Of a stretch of 64,000 bases of DNA, positions 26,981 to 36,097 are shown piece after piece. The stretch spans positions 2,170,001 through 2,234,000 of the forward strand of contig NZ_CP170094.1 of NCBI RefSeq assembly GCF_042180575.1, written 5' to 3'. The notes under the pieces are model-generated. The model did no database searches. It was not told where the DNA came from and was given only the letters and a program-made list of their open reading frames with translations. Positions within the stretch are counted from its first letter, which is position 1. Every line of letters starts with the position of its first letter. The stretch is from Bernardetia sp042180575. GTDB lineage: Bacteria > Bacteroidota > Bacteroidia > Cytophagales > Bernardetiaceae. Both the position numbers and the translations under genes were made by a program.

Positions 26981-29041
26981 ATGGGAGATTTAAACGTAAG
27001 AATAGCAGATAATCAGCTTGACCTCAATGAATTTACACGATACTTACTCAAGGATATTCAAGCTCTTGAGTTGATGCTCAAAAAAGATTGCTTCGATAAC
27101 GAACAAATGCACATTGGAGCAGAACAAGAAATTTGTTTGGTTGATGATCACGGAAAACCTTCTGCCACTTGTTTGGAAGTTTTGGAAGAACTAAATCATG
27201 ATAGTTTTACGACAGAATTAGCTCGTTTTAATGTAGAATGTAATTTAGAACCTCAACCTTTCAAAGGTGATTGTTTTTCGAAAGTAGAAGCCGAAACACT
27301 CAAATTATTGAAAGCACTAGAAAAAGTAACTAAAAAACGTGATATTGACTATATCCTAACAGGAATACTTCCAACAATAAGAAAATTTGACCTCACGACT
27401 GACAATATTACGCCTTTAGACCGTTATTATGCACTGATGAATTCCCTCAAAAAATTGAGAGGAAAGGAAACTTACGAACTCAAAATTGAAGGCATTGATG
27501 AACTAAATACATTACATGATACAGCATTGGTAGAGGCTTGTAATACAAGTTTTCAAGTTCATTTGCAGATAAAACCTGAGGAATTTGTTTCAAAATATAA
27601 TGTTGCCATGGCTATTTCTGCACCTATTTTGGCAGCAGCTTGTAATTCTCCAATGCTTTTTAATAAACGTCTTTGGAGTGAAACTAGGATTGCACTTTTT
27701 CGTCAGTCGGTTGATACTCGTATTTCGTCGGAACATTTACGTGAGCGTAGTCCTCGTGTGATGTTTGGAAATAAATGGCTCAAAGGTTCGATTTTAGACT
27801 TGTATCGTGAGGATATCATGCGTTTTAGAGTTCTTTTGACGACTGATATTGATGAAGATGCTATCAAAATGGTACAAGAAGGAAAAACACCAAAGTTGCG
27901 TGCCTTGAATGTTCATAATTCGACAGTGTATCGTTGGAATCGTCCGTGTTATGGCGTAAGTCCGAATGGAAAACCACATTTGAGAATTGAAAATCGTATT
28001 CTACCAGCAGGACCAACAGTAGTTGATGAAGTAGCAAATGCTGCACTTTGGATTGGCGCAATGAATGCTTTTGAAGACACCTATCCAGACGTAACTGAAA
28101 TAATGGAATTTGATGATGCTCGTGCAAATTTTATGAATGTAGCTCGTCATGGTTTGCGTGTGGATGTAAAATGGGTAAATGGCAAAAAAATGAGTACAAA
28201 GGATTTACTTCTGAATGAAATAATTCCGATGGCAAGAAAAGGATTACAAAAAGCAAATATCAATCAAGAAGATATTGATAAATACATGGGAATTATTGAA
28301 GCTCGTGTAAAATCAGAACAAACAGGCTCTAGTTGGATGCTACAATCCTACTCTAAACTCATCAAACAGACTACAAAAGAGGAAGTCATGACAGCCATAA
28401 CGGTAGCCATTGCAGCCAAGCAAAAAAATAATCAGCCCATTCATACGTGGAAACTTGCTACCATCGATGATATTTCAGACTGGCAACCTTCCGATTTATT
28501 GGTAGAAGAATTTATGGATACTGACCTTTTTACGGTTACAGAAGATGATGTTCCTGAGTTTGCAGCCGATATTATGGACTGGCAACGCATTCGTTATTTG
28601 CCTGTGGAATGTCGTGATGGTGTTTTGGGTGGTTTGGTTTCTTCTCGTCTTTTGCTTCGTCATTTCAATTCTGGACAAAGAGATATAAAAAATGATGTAA
28701 CTACTGTAAAAGATTTGATGATAAAAGATGTCTATACCGTTTCGCCAGAAGCCAATATTCATGAAGCAATGGATTTGATGCGAAAACACAAAGTCGGTTG
28801 TTTGCCAGTAGTAGCAAATAATAATCTAGTCGGAATAATTACAGAAGCTAATTTCTTAAATATTACGGCTAGTCTTTTGAAACGAATTGCAGAGCGAAGA
28901 AGAAAACGCAAAGAAGAAAACGAGAAGAACGAACAAACTAAAAATACTTCAAAACCTCAAAATATAAGAGATAGAGAGATAAAAATTGAAGGAGTAGATT
29001 CTCTTAGAAATGTAATGGCTAATGGAGAAGAGGAGGAGTAG
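26981..29041 (+). CDS. Glutamate-cysteine-ligase-like (GCS2) enzyme fused to a CBS pair
   Basis: 686 residues. Residues about 30-470 form a GCS2-type carboxylate-amine ligase domain: HIGAEQEICLVDDHGKPS (metal and glutamate binding), RFNVECNLEPQPF, NTSFQVHLQI, SPRVMFGNKWLKG and HLRIENRILPAGPTVVDEVA. Residues about 500-640 form two CBS motifs (VKDLMIKDVYTVSPEANIHE, MRKHKVGCLPVVANNNLVGI). The C-terminal tail is charged. It should ligate an amino acid or amine to a glutamate carboxyl using ATP, with the CBS pair sensing adenine nucleotides. The product is not known; glutathione synthesis is unproven. Confidence 0.85.
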   Translation: MGDLNVRIADNQLDLNEFTRYLLKDIQALELMLKKDCFDNEQMHIGAEQEICLVDDHGKPSATCLEVLEELNHDSFTTELARFNVECNLEPQPFKGDCFSKVEAETLKLLKALEKVTKKRDIDYILTGILPTIRKFDLTTDNITPLDRYYALMNSLKKLRGKETYELKIEGIDELNTLHDTALVEACNTSFQVHLQIKPEEFVSKYNVAMAISAPILAAACNSPMLFNKRLWSETRIALFRQSVDTRISSEHLRERSPRVMFGNKWLKGSILDLYREDIMRFRVLLTTDIDEDAIKMVQEGKTPKLRALNVHNSTVYRWNRPCYGVSPNGKPHLRIENRILPAGPTVVDEVANAALWIGAMNAFEDTYPDVTEIMEFDDARANFMNVARHGLRVDVKWVNGKKMSTKDLLLNEIIPMARKGLQKANINQEDIDKYMGIIEARVKSEQTGSSWMLQSYSKLIKQTTKEEVMTAITVAIAAKQKNNQPIHTWKLATIDDISDWQPSDLLVEEFMDTDLFTVTEDDVPEFAADIMDWQRIRYLPVECRDGVLGGLVSSRLLLRHFNSGQRDIKNDVTTVKDLMIKDVYTVSPEANIHEAMDLMRKHKVGCLPVVANNNLVGIITEANFLNITASLLKRIAERRRKRKEENEKNEQTKNTSKPQNIRDREIKIEGVDSLRNVMANGEEEE

Positions 29042-29046
29042 AAACA

Positions 29047-29084
29047 AAACCCTAAATGTTTAAAAAACTTTTAGGGTTTATTTT
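29047..29084 (+). terminator. Rho-independent terminator
   Basis: AAACCCTAAA at 29047-29056 pairs with TTTTAGGGTTT at 29069-29079, then a T-rich tract; it directly follows the GCS2-CBS gene. Confidence 0.75.
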
Positions 29085-29129
29085 TATTTCTCTTTAATAA
29101 AAAAATGTACTTTAATAATCAATATAATT

Positions 29130-29717
29130 ATGTGTTATGCTGTCTATATTGCAACAAATCAAAAATTAGAAGAAAAGTATTTTGATTCAAAAAAAGAAGA
29201 TATTCGTATTTCTAAAATTGATGAAACAATAAAAACTGTTTTAGGCTCTAAATTTTCTAAGAAAAACATTTATTATTTAGGTTCTGATGGTAACTCCTGC
29301 TCTTGTGGATTTGCGTTTGCTAGTCAAGATATTTTTCTACCGGAAGAAGCCGAGGAAAATAAAAAAGCTCCCATAAAACTTATAAAGTTATTAAAAGAAT
29401 TAACTCTGATAGAAAATGTAGAATACTATTGCTGTTGGGAAGGCGACCAAAAGAAGGATGTAAAGTTTCACAGAGCAATAAATATTCAAACAATTACAAT
29501 GGACAATTATTTTGGATTAGTTGAACAAGAATTTATTGATTTTATCAGAACTTTTAAACCAAAAATACGAGAAAATTTAATTCTAATCTTAGAAAGAGAA
29601 GAAAAAGGAGCTGTCCTAAAAGCTATAAAATCATTAAAAAAACAAGCAAAAACTACTTTGATAGATGCTAGAAAATATGTTGAATATTTAGCTATTGAGC
29701 TAAAGAAAGTAAAGTAG
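29130..29717 (+). CDS. Uncharacterised cytosolic protein with an L7/L12-like C-terminal helix pair
   Basis: 195 residues starting MCYAVYIATNQKLEEKYFDS. The core has a CSCGFAF motif and Cys-Cys-Trp (EYYCCWEGD), suggesting metal or redox use but not proving it. The last ~45 residues (KGAVLKAIKSLKKQAKTTLI-DARKYVEYLA) resemble the L7/L12 C-terminal fold, as does the tail of the protein at 9850. No family name is offered. Short, single-gene transcription unit after a terminator. Confidence 0.65.
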   Translation: MCYAVYIATNQKLEEKYFDSKKEDIRISKIDETIKTVLGSKFSKKNIYYLGSDGNSCSCGFAFASQDIFLPEEAEENKKAPIKLIKLLKELTLIENVEYYCCWEGDQKKDVKFHRAINIQTITMDNYFGLVEQEFIDFIRTFKPKIRENLILILEREEKGAVLKAIKSLKKQAKTTLIDARKYVEYLAIELKKVK

Positions 29718-30184
29718 TTGTTTTTCCAGTTTCAGCAATCTTTCAAATGCAAATAGCTATGTCACAAATCACACCCAAACTAGAAACCGAAGTAATCAAC
29801 CTCATCAAATAAAATGATAGAGACTATCAAGTTAGTGGTAACCAACACAAAACTAGGTTTGAAAGGCTCAAAAGATTATGCTAATTATGCTAATGGATTA
29901 AAAGCTAAACTACACAAATAAAAAATCCCCCCCCCACCAAACAATACTAATCCATCATCGTAATATCGTAACCAAGTCGTAATTCATTTTAAAAACTCTT
30001 TTTTTAGAAAAAAATATTCCTCACGCAACCTTTCCAAATGATTCTGCATCTAATTAGTAAGAAACAAAAACAACTTATCTCCAACGTATTTTTAAATATC
30101 TGTTATAGCTGTTGTTGGAGTCTTACCAACAACTTGAAACAGTTAGATTAAATACGTATTCAACCTTTTTTATGAAATAATTTT
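29718..30184. other. Intergenic region with possible gene remnants and a C9 run
   Basis: Short overlapping open frames in two phases (about 29745-29816 and 29815-29921) read like protein but are broken by stops, suggesting a decayed gene. A run of nine C lies at 29927-29935. An inverted repeat GTTGTTGG/CCAACAAC is at 30111-30133. Confidence 0.4.
30111..30133. promoter_or_regulatory. Inverted repeat upstream of the ECF sigma gene
   Basis: GTTGTTGG (30111-30118), a 7-base loop and CCAACAAC (30126-30133), 52 bases before the sigma factor start. It could be an operator or a small dispersed palindrome, since similar words occur at 9768 and 37090. Confidence 0.35.
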
Positions 30185-30799
30185 ATGTTCGGATTTCTTC
30201 GCAATAAAGAACGCTCTACTCAAGAATTATCAGAAAGCGAACTGATAGAAGCCTGTAAAAATGGTAGTAGTAAAGCACAAAAACAACTTTATGAACAGCA
30301 TTCTGGTAAAATGTTTGGTGTCGCTTTGCGTTATGTAGGCAATCATCACGAGGCAGAAGATGTGTTAGTTACTGCTTTTATGAAAGTATTCGAACACTTG
30401 GATTCTTTCAAAGGCGAAGGAAGTTTTGAAGGTTGGATTCGCAGAATTGTGAGTAATGAAGCTCTAGGTCTTATCCGAAAACGCAAAAAAGTGTTTATGG
30501 AAGAAATAGAAAATGCAGACTATAAAGGAAAAAATAATCCTGCCTCAACAGCTTTAGAAACAAATGATTTGCTTTCTCTAGTCAAACAATTACCTGACGG
30601 ATACCGAACTGTTTTTAATATGTATGCCATTGAAGGATTTTCACACAAAGAAATTGCTGAAGAGTTAGGGATTTCTGAAAATACCTCAAAATCTCAATTA
30701 AGTAGAGCAAGGGCATTACTCAAAAAATGGTTGGAGCAAATAGACACAAATACAGATGATACATTGAATAGTCAATCTGTTAATAGTTTTGTGTTATAA
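30185..30799 (+). CDS. ECF-type RNA polymerase sigma factor
   Basis: 204 residues. Region 2 is LIEACKNGSSKAQKQLYEQH, FGVALRYVGNHHEAEDVLVT and AFMKVFEHLDSFKGEGSFEG; region 4 is LPDGYRTVFNMYAIEGFSHK-EIAEELGISENTSKSQLSRA with a clear helix-turn-helix. It directs RNA polymerase to an alternative promoter set. It is followed after 82 bases by a membrane-spanning anti-sigma-like protein and then an outer-membrane barrel protein, a common Bacteroidota envelope-signalling operon. Confidence 0.95.
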   Translation: MFGFLRNKERSTQELSESELIEACKNGSSKAQKQLYEQHSGKMFGVALRYVGNHHEAEDVLVTAFMKVFEHLDSFKGEGSFEGWIRRIVSNEALGLIRKRKKVFMEEIENADYKGKNNPASTALETNDLLSLVKQLPDGYRTVFNMYAIEGFSHKEIAEELGISENTSKSQLSRARALLKKWLEQIDTNTDDTLNSQSVNSFVL

Positions 30800-30881
30800 A
30801 AGCTAAAAAAAATACAACAATAAAAAATTTGTCTTTTACATAAAGGTTCTGAAAAAATCTTTTCAAAATATATACGTCATA

Positions 30882-31877
30882 ATGGACAATCAAAAAAATA
30901 ATTTTAATTCGGATTCTGATTTAGACCTTCTTTTCAAAGAAGCTTTACAAAATCACACTGTTCCTACCGAAGACCACGTTTGGAGAAGAGTTCAGCACGG
31001 ATTAGCAGACAAAAAAGGAGAGACAACTCCCATTACAAAATCGATTACGAAACGCTCTTACCTTCCTCTTTGGTCGGCTGTAAGTGGTGTGGCTGCATCA
31101 CTTTTGATTTGGGCTATCTTTTTTAATCCTTCTACTTCAAATAATGTAGATATAAATTCGAATACGATTGCAAACTCTTCTCAAACAGAAATTGCAAATG
31201 ATTTGAATGGTTCAGAAGGCATAGCTTCTCTTAATTCTGATTTTGAGTCTGAGTCTGATAAAAATTCATTCATAAATAAAGAAGAAAATCAAAATACAGA
31301 CGCAACCTCTTCGAAAATAATCGCATCTAATAAGCAAATACCCCCAACAATTAATAATAAAAATACTGCTTCTAAAAATCAACATGTAAAAGGAATCAAT
31401 CCTCAGAAACATATTGATAGAGCAGTAGCCAGTCTTGAAAAAGACCAAACCAAAATCAAGAACCAAAAATCACAGGAGAAAATGAATACTAACACATTCA
31501 CTAATCCAAGTACACATATTTCCCAAAATGTATGGGCAAGTGATTTTGTAGTACAGAGTTCGACTACCTCTACTTCTTTGAAAAAAGAAACCAATAGTGC
31601 AGACACACATCAATTAAACATTGATAATCAAACTGTTGCTATTACAATTAAGGTAGGAAATAATGACTATTCAACTACTACAAGTCAAGCAACAGGTTTT
31701 GATGCAAATCAAAATCCTTCACAGTTTGATAAAGCAAAAACAGTCTTGAAAGAAGTTTGGAATTTGAAATCTGGTAAAAAAGTTAATTTACAAAATATAC
31801 TTCCGAATAATGAAAAAGCAACCGAAAAAACAACTACTAATCAATCTAATCAGAACAATGAAATCCAAGCAGATTAA
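30882..31877 (+). CDS. Anti-sigma-factor-like single-pass membrane protein
   Basis: 331 residues. A cytosolic N-terminus (DLDLLFKEALQNHTVPTEDH, VWRRVQHGL) precedes one membrane segment (LWSAVSGVAASLLIWAIFF, about 64-82). A long Asn/Ser/Thr/Lys-rich low-complexity periplasmic tail follows. The short N-terminal helices and position right after the ECF gene suggest it holds the sigma factor at the membrane. No zinc (HxxxCxxC) motif is present, so the anti-sigma role is inferred from context. Confidence 0.72.
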   Translation: MDNQKNNFNSDSDLDLLFKEALQNHTVPTEDHVWRRVQHGLADKKGETTPITKSITKRSYLPLWSAVSGVAASLLIWAIFFNPSTSNNVDINSNTIANSSQTEIANDLNGSEGIASLNSDFESESDKNSFINKEENQNTDATSSKIIASNKQIPPTINNKNTASKNQHVKGINPQKHIDRAVASLEKDQTKIKNQKSQEKMNTNTFTNPSTHISQNVWASDFVVQSSTTSTSLKKETNSADTHQLNIDNQTVAITIKVGNNDYSTTTSQATGFDANQNPSQFDKAKTVLKEVWNLKSGKKVNLQNILPNNEKATEKTTTNQSNQNNEIQAD

Positions 31878-32907
31878 TCTAAAAGTACTCTTTCTACTTA
31901 CTTTGATAGCTGGATTATCTTTCACTACTCTATCAAATTCTTCTGCTCAATCAAAAGCTGATACAGTACTTATTGATTTTGGTGATAGCAGCAAAGTAAC
32001 AGTCTATATTCAAAATCAAAAAGATGCAAAAGAAATTCGTAATCTTGATTGGAATTTGATTATGGAAAGAACAGCAAATTACCTTGAAGAAGCACATCAA
32101 AATAATGGCAAAATTGAAACGACAAGTGAAGAAGAAATAGATTCTGAAACAAATAAAGAAGATTCTTTTGAAGTAAAAGAAAATACAAAAACACGTACTA
32201 TCATTATTGGTTCAAGAGGAATTCGTATCGAAAGAGATGATGACAAAGATGATAAAAACACTTTTTGGACAAGAACACGTCATCAAATTCCAATTGATTT
32301 TGGTTTAAATAATTATTTTCAAAATGGAAATTTTGGAGAAACACCAACAGGGAAACGGTATGAATTACGCTCTTGGGGTTCTCGTTATTTTGCCTTTGGT
32401 ACAATGTTTAAGACTCAAATTGGTGGAAAGAAAAGCCCACTTTTAGTACAATATGGCTTAGAAGCATCTTGGAATAACTTTATGTTTTCGGGAGACAATT
32501 ATGCCTTAGAAACAAGAGATGGAGTTGATTTCCCTGAATATGAAAGTTCTTTAGACAAGTCAAAACTAACGGCTGCTTACATTAATATACCTTTGATGGT
32601 GCATTTAGATTTTGCAGAAAATAACAAGAGAGGACTAAAATTAGCTTTTGGTGGATATGCAGGATATAGAGTAGGTAGTTATACCAAAATTGTATATCAC
32701 GAAAACGGCGACCGTCAGAAAGATAAAGAGCATTCTAACTTTCGTTTAAACGATTGGAGATACGGTGTAAGAGCAGAAATTGGAATAGGAGAAGATAAGT
32801 TCGATAGTGGGCTTCGTCTTTTTTTCAATTATGACATAAATACGCTTTTTACAGAAAACTCTAATCTACCAAAACTCAATGCGTTTAGCTTCGGAGTAAG
32901 ACTTTAG
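31858..32907 (+). CDS. Outer-membrane beta-barrel protein (PorT-like)
   Basis: 349 residues from the ATG at 31858, which starts a good signal peptide (MKSKQINLKVLFLLTLIAGL... SSAQ); the gene overlaps the preceding stop by 20 bases. The C-terminal ~220 residues alternate strands ending in aromatic residues (SWGSRYFAFGTMFKTQIGG, KLAFGGYAGYRVGSYTKIVY, GLRLFFNYDINTLF) and finish LNAFSFGVRL, as expected for an 8-stranded barrel. The N-terminal mature part is acidic. The operon position suggests it is the outer-membrane target or sensor of the sigma/anti-sigma pair. Confidence 0.8.
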   Translation: MKSKQINLKVLFLLTLIAGLSFTTLSNSSAQSKADTVLIDFGDSSKVTVYIQNQKDAKEIRNLDWNLIMERTANYLEEAHQNNGKIETTSEEEIDSETNKEDSFEVKENTKTRTIIIGSRGIRIERDDDKDDKNTFWTRTRHQIPIDFGLNNYFQNGNFGETPTGKRYELRSWGSRYFAFGTMFKTQIGGKKSPLLVQYGLEASWNNFMFSGDNYALETRDGVDFPEYESSLDKSKLTAAYINIPLMVHLDFAENNKRGLKLAFGGYAGYRVGSYTKIVYHENGDRQKDKEHSNFRLNDWRYGVRAEIGIGEDKFDSGLRLFFNYDINTLFTENSNLPKLNAFSFGVRL

Positions 32908-33034
32908 AATAAAGTAAGAAGTAAAATGTCAGAGGTCAGAAGTGTAGAATTTAACTTCATACTTTTGACTCTCATTAAAAAAACCAGCTATAAATTTAAA
33001 CAATCGGACAAATACCCTCTTCCAATTAATGAAG

Positions 33035-33075
33035 AATAAGCAATTACACTAACATCGTAGTTGCTTATTTTTTGT
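33035..33075 (+). terminator. Rho-independent terminator of the sigma operon
   Basis: AATAAGCAATTAC at 33035-33047 pairs with GTAGTTGCTTATT at 33057-33069, with a T-run after it. Confidence 0.8.
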
Positions 33076-33112
33076 TTTTACTTTATTTTTAATCTCGGTG
33101 TCTTAAATCTAT

Positions 33113-34321
33113 TATAGTACTGGACATGAGTTAAATTTTTGACAAAAAAAGGACAGAAAGAGTTAATTTAGAAGTGTGAAAACCAAAAAACTCTATTCCG
33201 TCCTGCTGAACAAATATACAAAGGAATTTTCAGATATTCCTATCCATTATGTTCACGCTACTTTGTTGCTTATTAGCTGTATTCTGATAAAAGAAACTGT
33301 TAATCTAAACAAATTAAAAAATCAAGTAGGTATTTTTTTAAATTCTCCTACTGTTCAAATTGATTCTCATTATAAACGGCTTACTCGTTATTTTTTGGAT
33401 GTCTATGTTCAAAAAACACTATGGAAGCTGATTCTAGTTTTTAGTATAGGCTCTTTTTTGAATAGAAAAGACATAAAAAAAGAAATTTTCTATCTAGCTA
33501 TGGATGGTAGTGTTTGGCAATTAGGGGAATATACCTATCATGTTTTGGTCTTAAGTGTTATTTATAGAAAAATGGCTATTCCTATTTTTTGGATCAATTT
33601 AGAACGAAAAGGTAGTTCTACTGTTGCTCATCGTAAAAGTTTATTAGCATCGGCTTTATTGTTATATCCTTTTTTAAAAAGATTTACAATTTTAGCTGAT
33701 AGAGAGTATAAAGGTAGAGTTTGGTTTAGGTATTTAGAAGAACAAGGATATACTTACATTATTCGTCTTTGTAAGGGAGATTATCAATTAGAAGTTAAAA
33801 AATACCACAGCTTACTTAAAAAAGCTAAATCAGGCAAACTAGTAAGCCAAGAATTTGAAACTGACTTTGCAAAAAAACTAAAAATAGTGATTTCTTATAA
33901 TGCTCAAGCAGCAAAAGAAAGTGAAAAGTTTGTCATTTTATTAACCAACAAATATCGTTTAACAAAGGAGAAAATTAGTGCTATCTATTATCTCAGATGG
34001 AAAATAGAGTGTTTATTTAGACATTTGAAAACAAATGGATTTCATTTAGAGGAGTTAGGAATGGTAAACCCAAGAAAAATTCGTGTTCTAATGGCATTAG
34101 TAATTGCATCTTTTTTACTCTGTATCTTAGAAGGAGTAAAAACAAAACAAAGAGTAAAAAAAGACAATGAATCCTTTTACGAGTCTGTTTTTAGAATCGG
34201 ATATGGAAAAGTAGTATTTTATGCTACTTCTATAGACAAAATATTAAAAATAATAACCCAATTAGTGCAAAAATCTAAAACTCAAAATACAACCTAAATT
34301 AACACATGTCCAGTACTGTAT
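33113..34321 (+). mobile_element. IS4-like insertion sequence, apparently intact
   Basis: The ends share the inverted repeat AGTACTGGACATG (33116-33128) and CATGTCCAGTACT (34305-34317), continued by GTTAA/TTAA with one mismatch. The octamer AAATCTAT flanks both sides (33105-33112 and 34322-34329) and is the likely target duplication. One uninterrupted transposase gene fills the element. Exact outer ends are uncertain by a few bases. Confidence 0.85.
33176..34297 (+). CDS. IS4-family DDE transposase
   Basis: 373 residues. The catalytic triad is visible as the Asp of YLAMDGSVW, the Asp of TILADREYKGR and the Glu in the YREK-like block YYLRWKIECLFRHLKTNGFH. The N-terminal domain is helical, and the C-terminus has the hydrophobic helix KIRVLMALVIASFLLCILEG. 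Full length without frameshift, so probably active. It cuts and pastes its own IS. Confidence 0.93.
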   Translation: MKTKKLYSVLLNKYTKEFSDIPIHYVHATLLLISCILIKETVNLNKLKNQVGIFLNSPTVQIDSHYKRLTRYFLDVYVQKTLWKLILVFSIGSFLNRKDIKKEIFYLAMDGSVWQLGEYTYHVLVLSVIYRKMAIPIFWINLERKGSSTVAHRKSLLASALLLYPFLKRFTILADREYKGRVWFRYLEEQGYTYIIRLCKGDYQLEVKKYHSLLKKAKSGKLVSQEFETDFAKKLKIVISYNAQAAKESEKFVILLTNKYRLTKEKISAIYYLRWKIECLFRHLKTNGFHLEELGMVNPRKIRVLMALVIASFLLCILEGVKTKQRVKKDNESFYESVFRIGYGKVVFYATSIDKILKIITQLVQKSKTQNTT

Positions 34322-34366
34322 AAATCTATAGCCTTTCCATATATGTAAATCACTCACTAAATTATA

Positions 34367-34987
34367 ATGAAATCACATTACTTTTTCCTTTTTCTGTTAG
34401 CATTAATTATTCTCAATTCTTGTAAGAATCTACCTTCCAGCTCTAGCACTTCATTTTTTTCAGAAGAAGAATTAAAGCTGATTTATGAGCAAGATTCTAG
34501 TCAAGCGATGCGTATTTGGAAAATTACTAACAAGGAAGATTCTATATTTTTGAGAAAAAAATGTCAAGAAGTAAAATTTAATCCTACGGATACAACAATT
34601 CATTATTTTGTACACCGACTTTTCAAAACCGTTCGTCACCCTAGTTCGATGGGTGTAGGAATTGCTGCGCCACAAGTGGGAATCAATAAGCGTATTATTT
34701 GGGTCAAGCGTTTTGATAAAGAGGAAGAAGAAATGCCTTTTGAAGTTTATATCAATCCAAAAATTATCAAATACGATGAAGAAGTAAAAGAAACAATGGA
34801 AGGCTGTCTTTCTATTCCAGACCGTAGAGAAAAAGTAATTCGTCCAGACAAAATAACCATTGAATACCAAACTTTAGATGGAAAACAGCATCAAGAAATC
34901 GTTGATGGTTTTACTTCTGTTATCTTTCAACACGAAATAGACCATCTTGATGGAATATTGTATTTAGACCATTTGAAGAATGAGTGA
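34367..34987 (+). CDS. def: Peptide deformylase homologue with a lipoprotein signal
   Basis: 206 residues. All three deformylase motifs are intact: GVGIAAPQVG (motif 1), EGCLSIP (motif 2, metal Cys) and QHEIDHLDG (motif 3, two metal His plus catalytic Glu). Unusually, the protein begins MKSHYFFLFLLALIILNSCKN, a lipoprotein signal with lipobox LNSC, and a ~50-residue spacer precedes the catalytic domain. Ordinary deformylase is cytosolic. This form would be exported and membrane-anchored, acting on formylated peptides outside the cytoplasm. Stop codon TGA. It is just downstream of the IS. Confidence 0.9.
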   Translation: MKSHYFFLFLLALIILNSCKNLPSSSSTSFFSEEELKLIYEQDSSQAMRIWKITNKEDSIFLRKKCQEVKFNPTDTTIHYFVHRLFKTVRHPSSMGVGIAAPQVGINKRIIWVKRFDKEEEEMPFEVYINPKIIKYDEEVKETMEGCLSIPDRREKVIRPDKITIEYQTLDGKQHQEIVDGFTSVIFQHEIDHLDGILYLDHLKNE

Positions 34988-35122
34988 GGTCGGTTACTAA
35001 AATTAATATGCTTTCCTTTAGAACATAATCATATTGAACATAAACTTGAACCTTAATGACTTTCTTTACAGGATTGAAGAAGATTTTAGAGAAAGAAATT
35101 AAAAACTACAATAAACTAGTCA

Positions 35123-36007
35123 ATGAATGAGAATCCACTCAAAAAATATCATTTACACAAAGACAATTATTCTAAATTGCAACTTGATATTAATGCCTCC
35201 AAACTATATTGTGAAAAAAATATACAACATTGCTTTAAGCCACATGTGCATACTTTTTTTCAAGTGATTTGGTTTAAAAATAAAGGAAAACATTTTGTGG
35301 ATTATGTGGAGTATTTACATCCTAAAAATTCTATTTTTTTCATTTCGGAAGGACAAGTACATTATTTTTGTAAAGATTCTGAAAATGATGGTTATCTATT
35401 TCATTTTAATGATTTTTTTCTAAATAAAGAAGAAAAAGACTCTTTTAATCTAATTCAATATAAAATTTTCAATGAGTCAGGACAACCATTCATAATTCTT
35501 TCAGAAGATAAGATACATGATTTTGAATATCTGACAAAGAAGTTAATTAATGAAATAGAAACTAAAAAGCGAGGTTATAAAGAGCAAATTTATCATTACT
35601 TTCAAGTGTTTTTACTAAATCTTGAAAGACTGAAATGGTCACAGTCAGACCAAGAGATAGATTTGAATGACTTAAAAATAGATTATAATTTTGAGCTAGT
35701 AATGCGCTTCAAAAAAATGGTTATAGAGTCTAAAAATGAGTTTAAAACAGTTTCCTATTTTAGTGAGTCATTAGGAATTAGTGATAAAACACTGACAAAT
35801 ATTTCAAAAAAATATCTTCATGAAACACCTGCTAATTTTATCCATAAAAGAAAGATACTAGAAGCCAAACGTTTACTTTCAAATACAAATTTGAGTATAA
35901 AAGAAATTGGATATCAATTAGGGTTTGAAGAAGCTACTTATTTCACTAAATATTTTAAGAAGCACTCTTCTCTTACTCCCAAAGAATTTCAAAAGCAATT
36001 TCTGTAA
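35123..36007 (+). CDS. AraC-family transcriptional regulator
   Basis: 294 residues. An N-terminal cupin-like sensor half (HCFKPHVHTFFQVIWFKNKG, FISEGQVHYF) precedes a C-terminal double helix-turn-helix (about 195-294): TVSYFSESLGISDKTLTNIS, RKILEAKRLLSNTNLSIKEI and GYQLGFEEATYFTKYFKKHS followed by SLTPKEFQKQF. Helix-turn-helix content and length are typical. The SDR gene begins 90 bases downstream on the same strand and is the obvious target. Confidence 0.92.
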   Translation: MNENPLKKYHLHKDNYSKLQLDINASKLYCEKNIQHCFKPHVHTFFQVIWFKNKGKHFVDYVEYLHPKNSIFFISEGQVHYFCKDSENDGYLFHFNDFFLNKEEKDSFNLIQYKIFNESGQPFIILSEDKIHDFEYLTKKLINEIETKKRGYKEQIYHYFQVFLLNLERLKWSQSDQEIDLNDLKIDYNFELVMRFKKMVIESKNEFKTVSYFSESLGISDKTLTNISKKYLHETPANFIHKRKILEAKRLLSNTNLSIKEIGYQLGFEEATYFTKYFKKHSSLTPKEFQKQFL

Positions 36008-36097
36008 TTTATCATTCCTTTTCCCTAATTTACCATTTTCTCTGTACTGAAAGCCTCAACTTTGTGTCATATTATTAACCATTAAATCAATTCAAAT

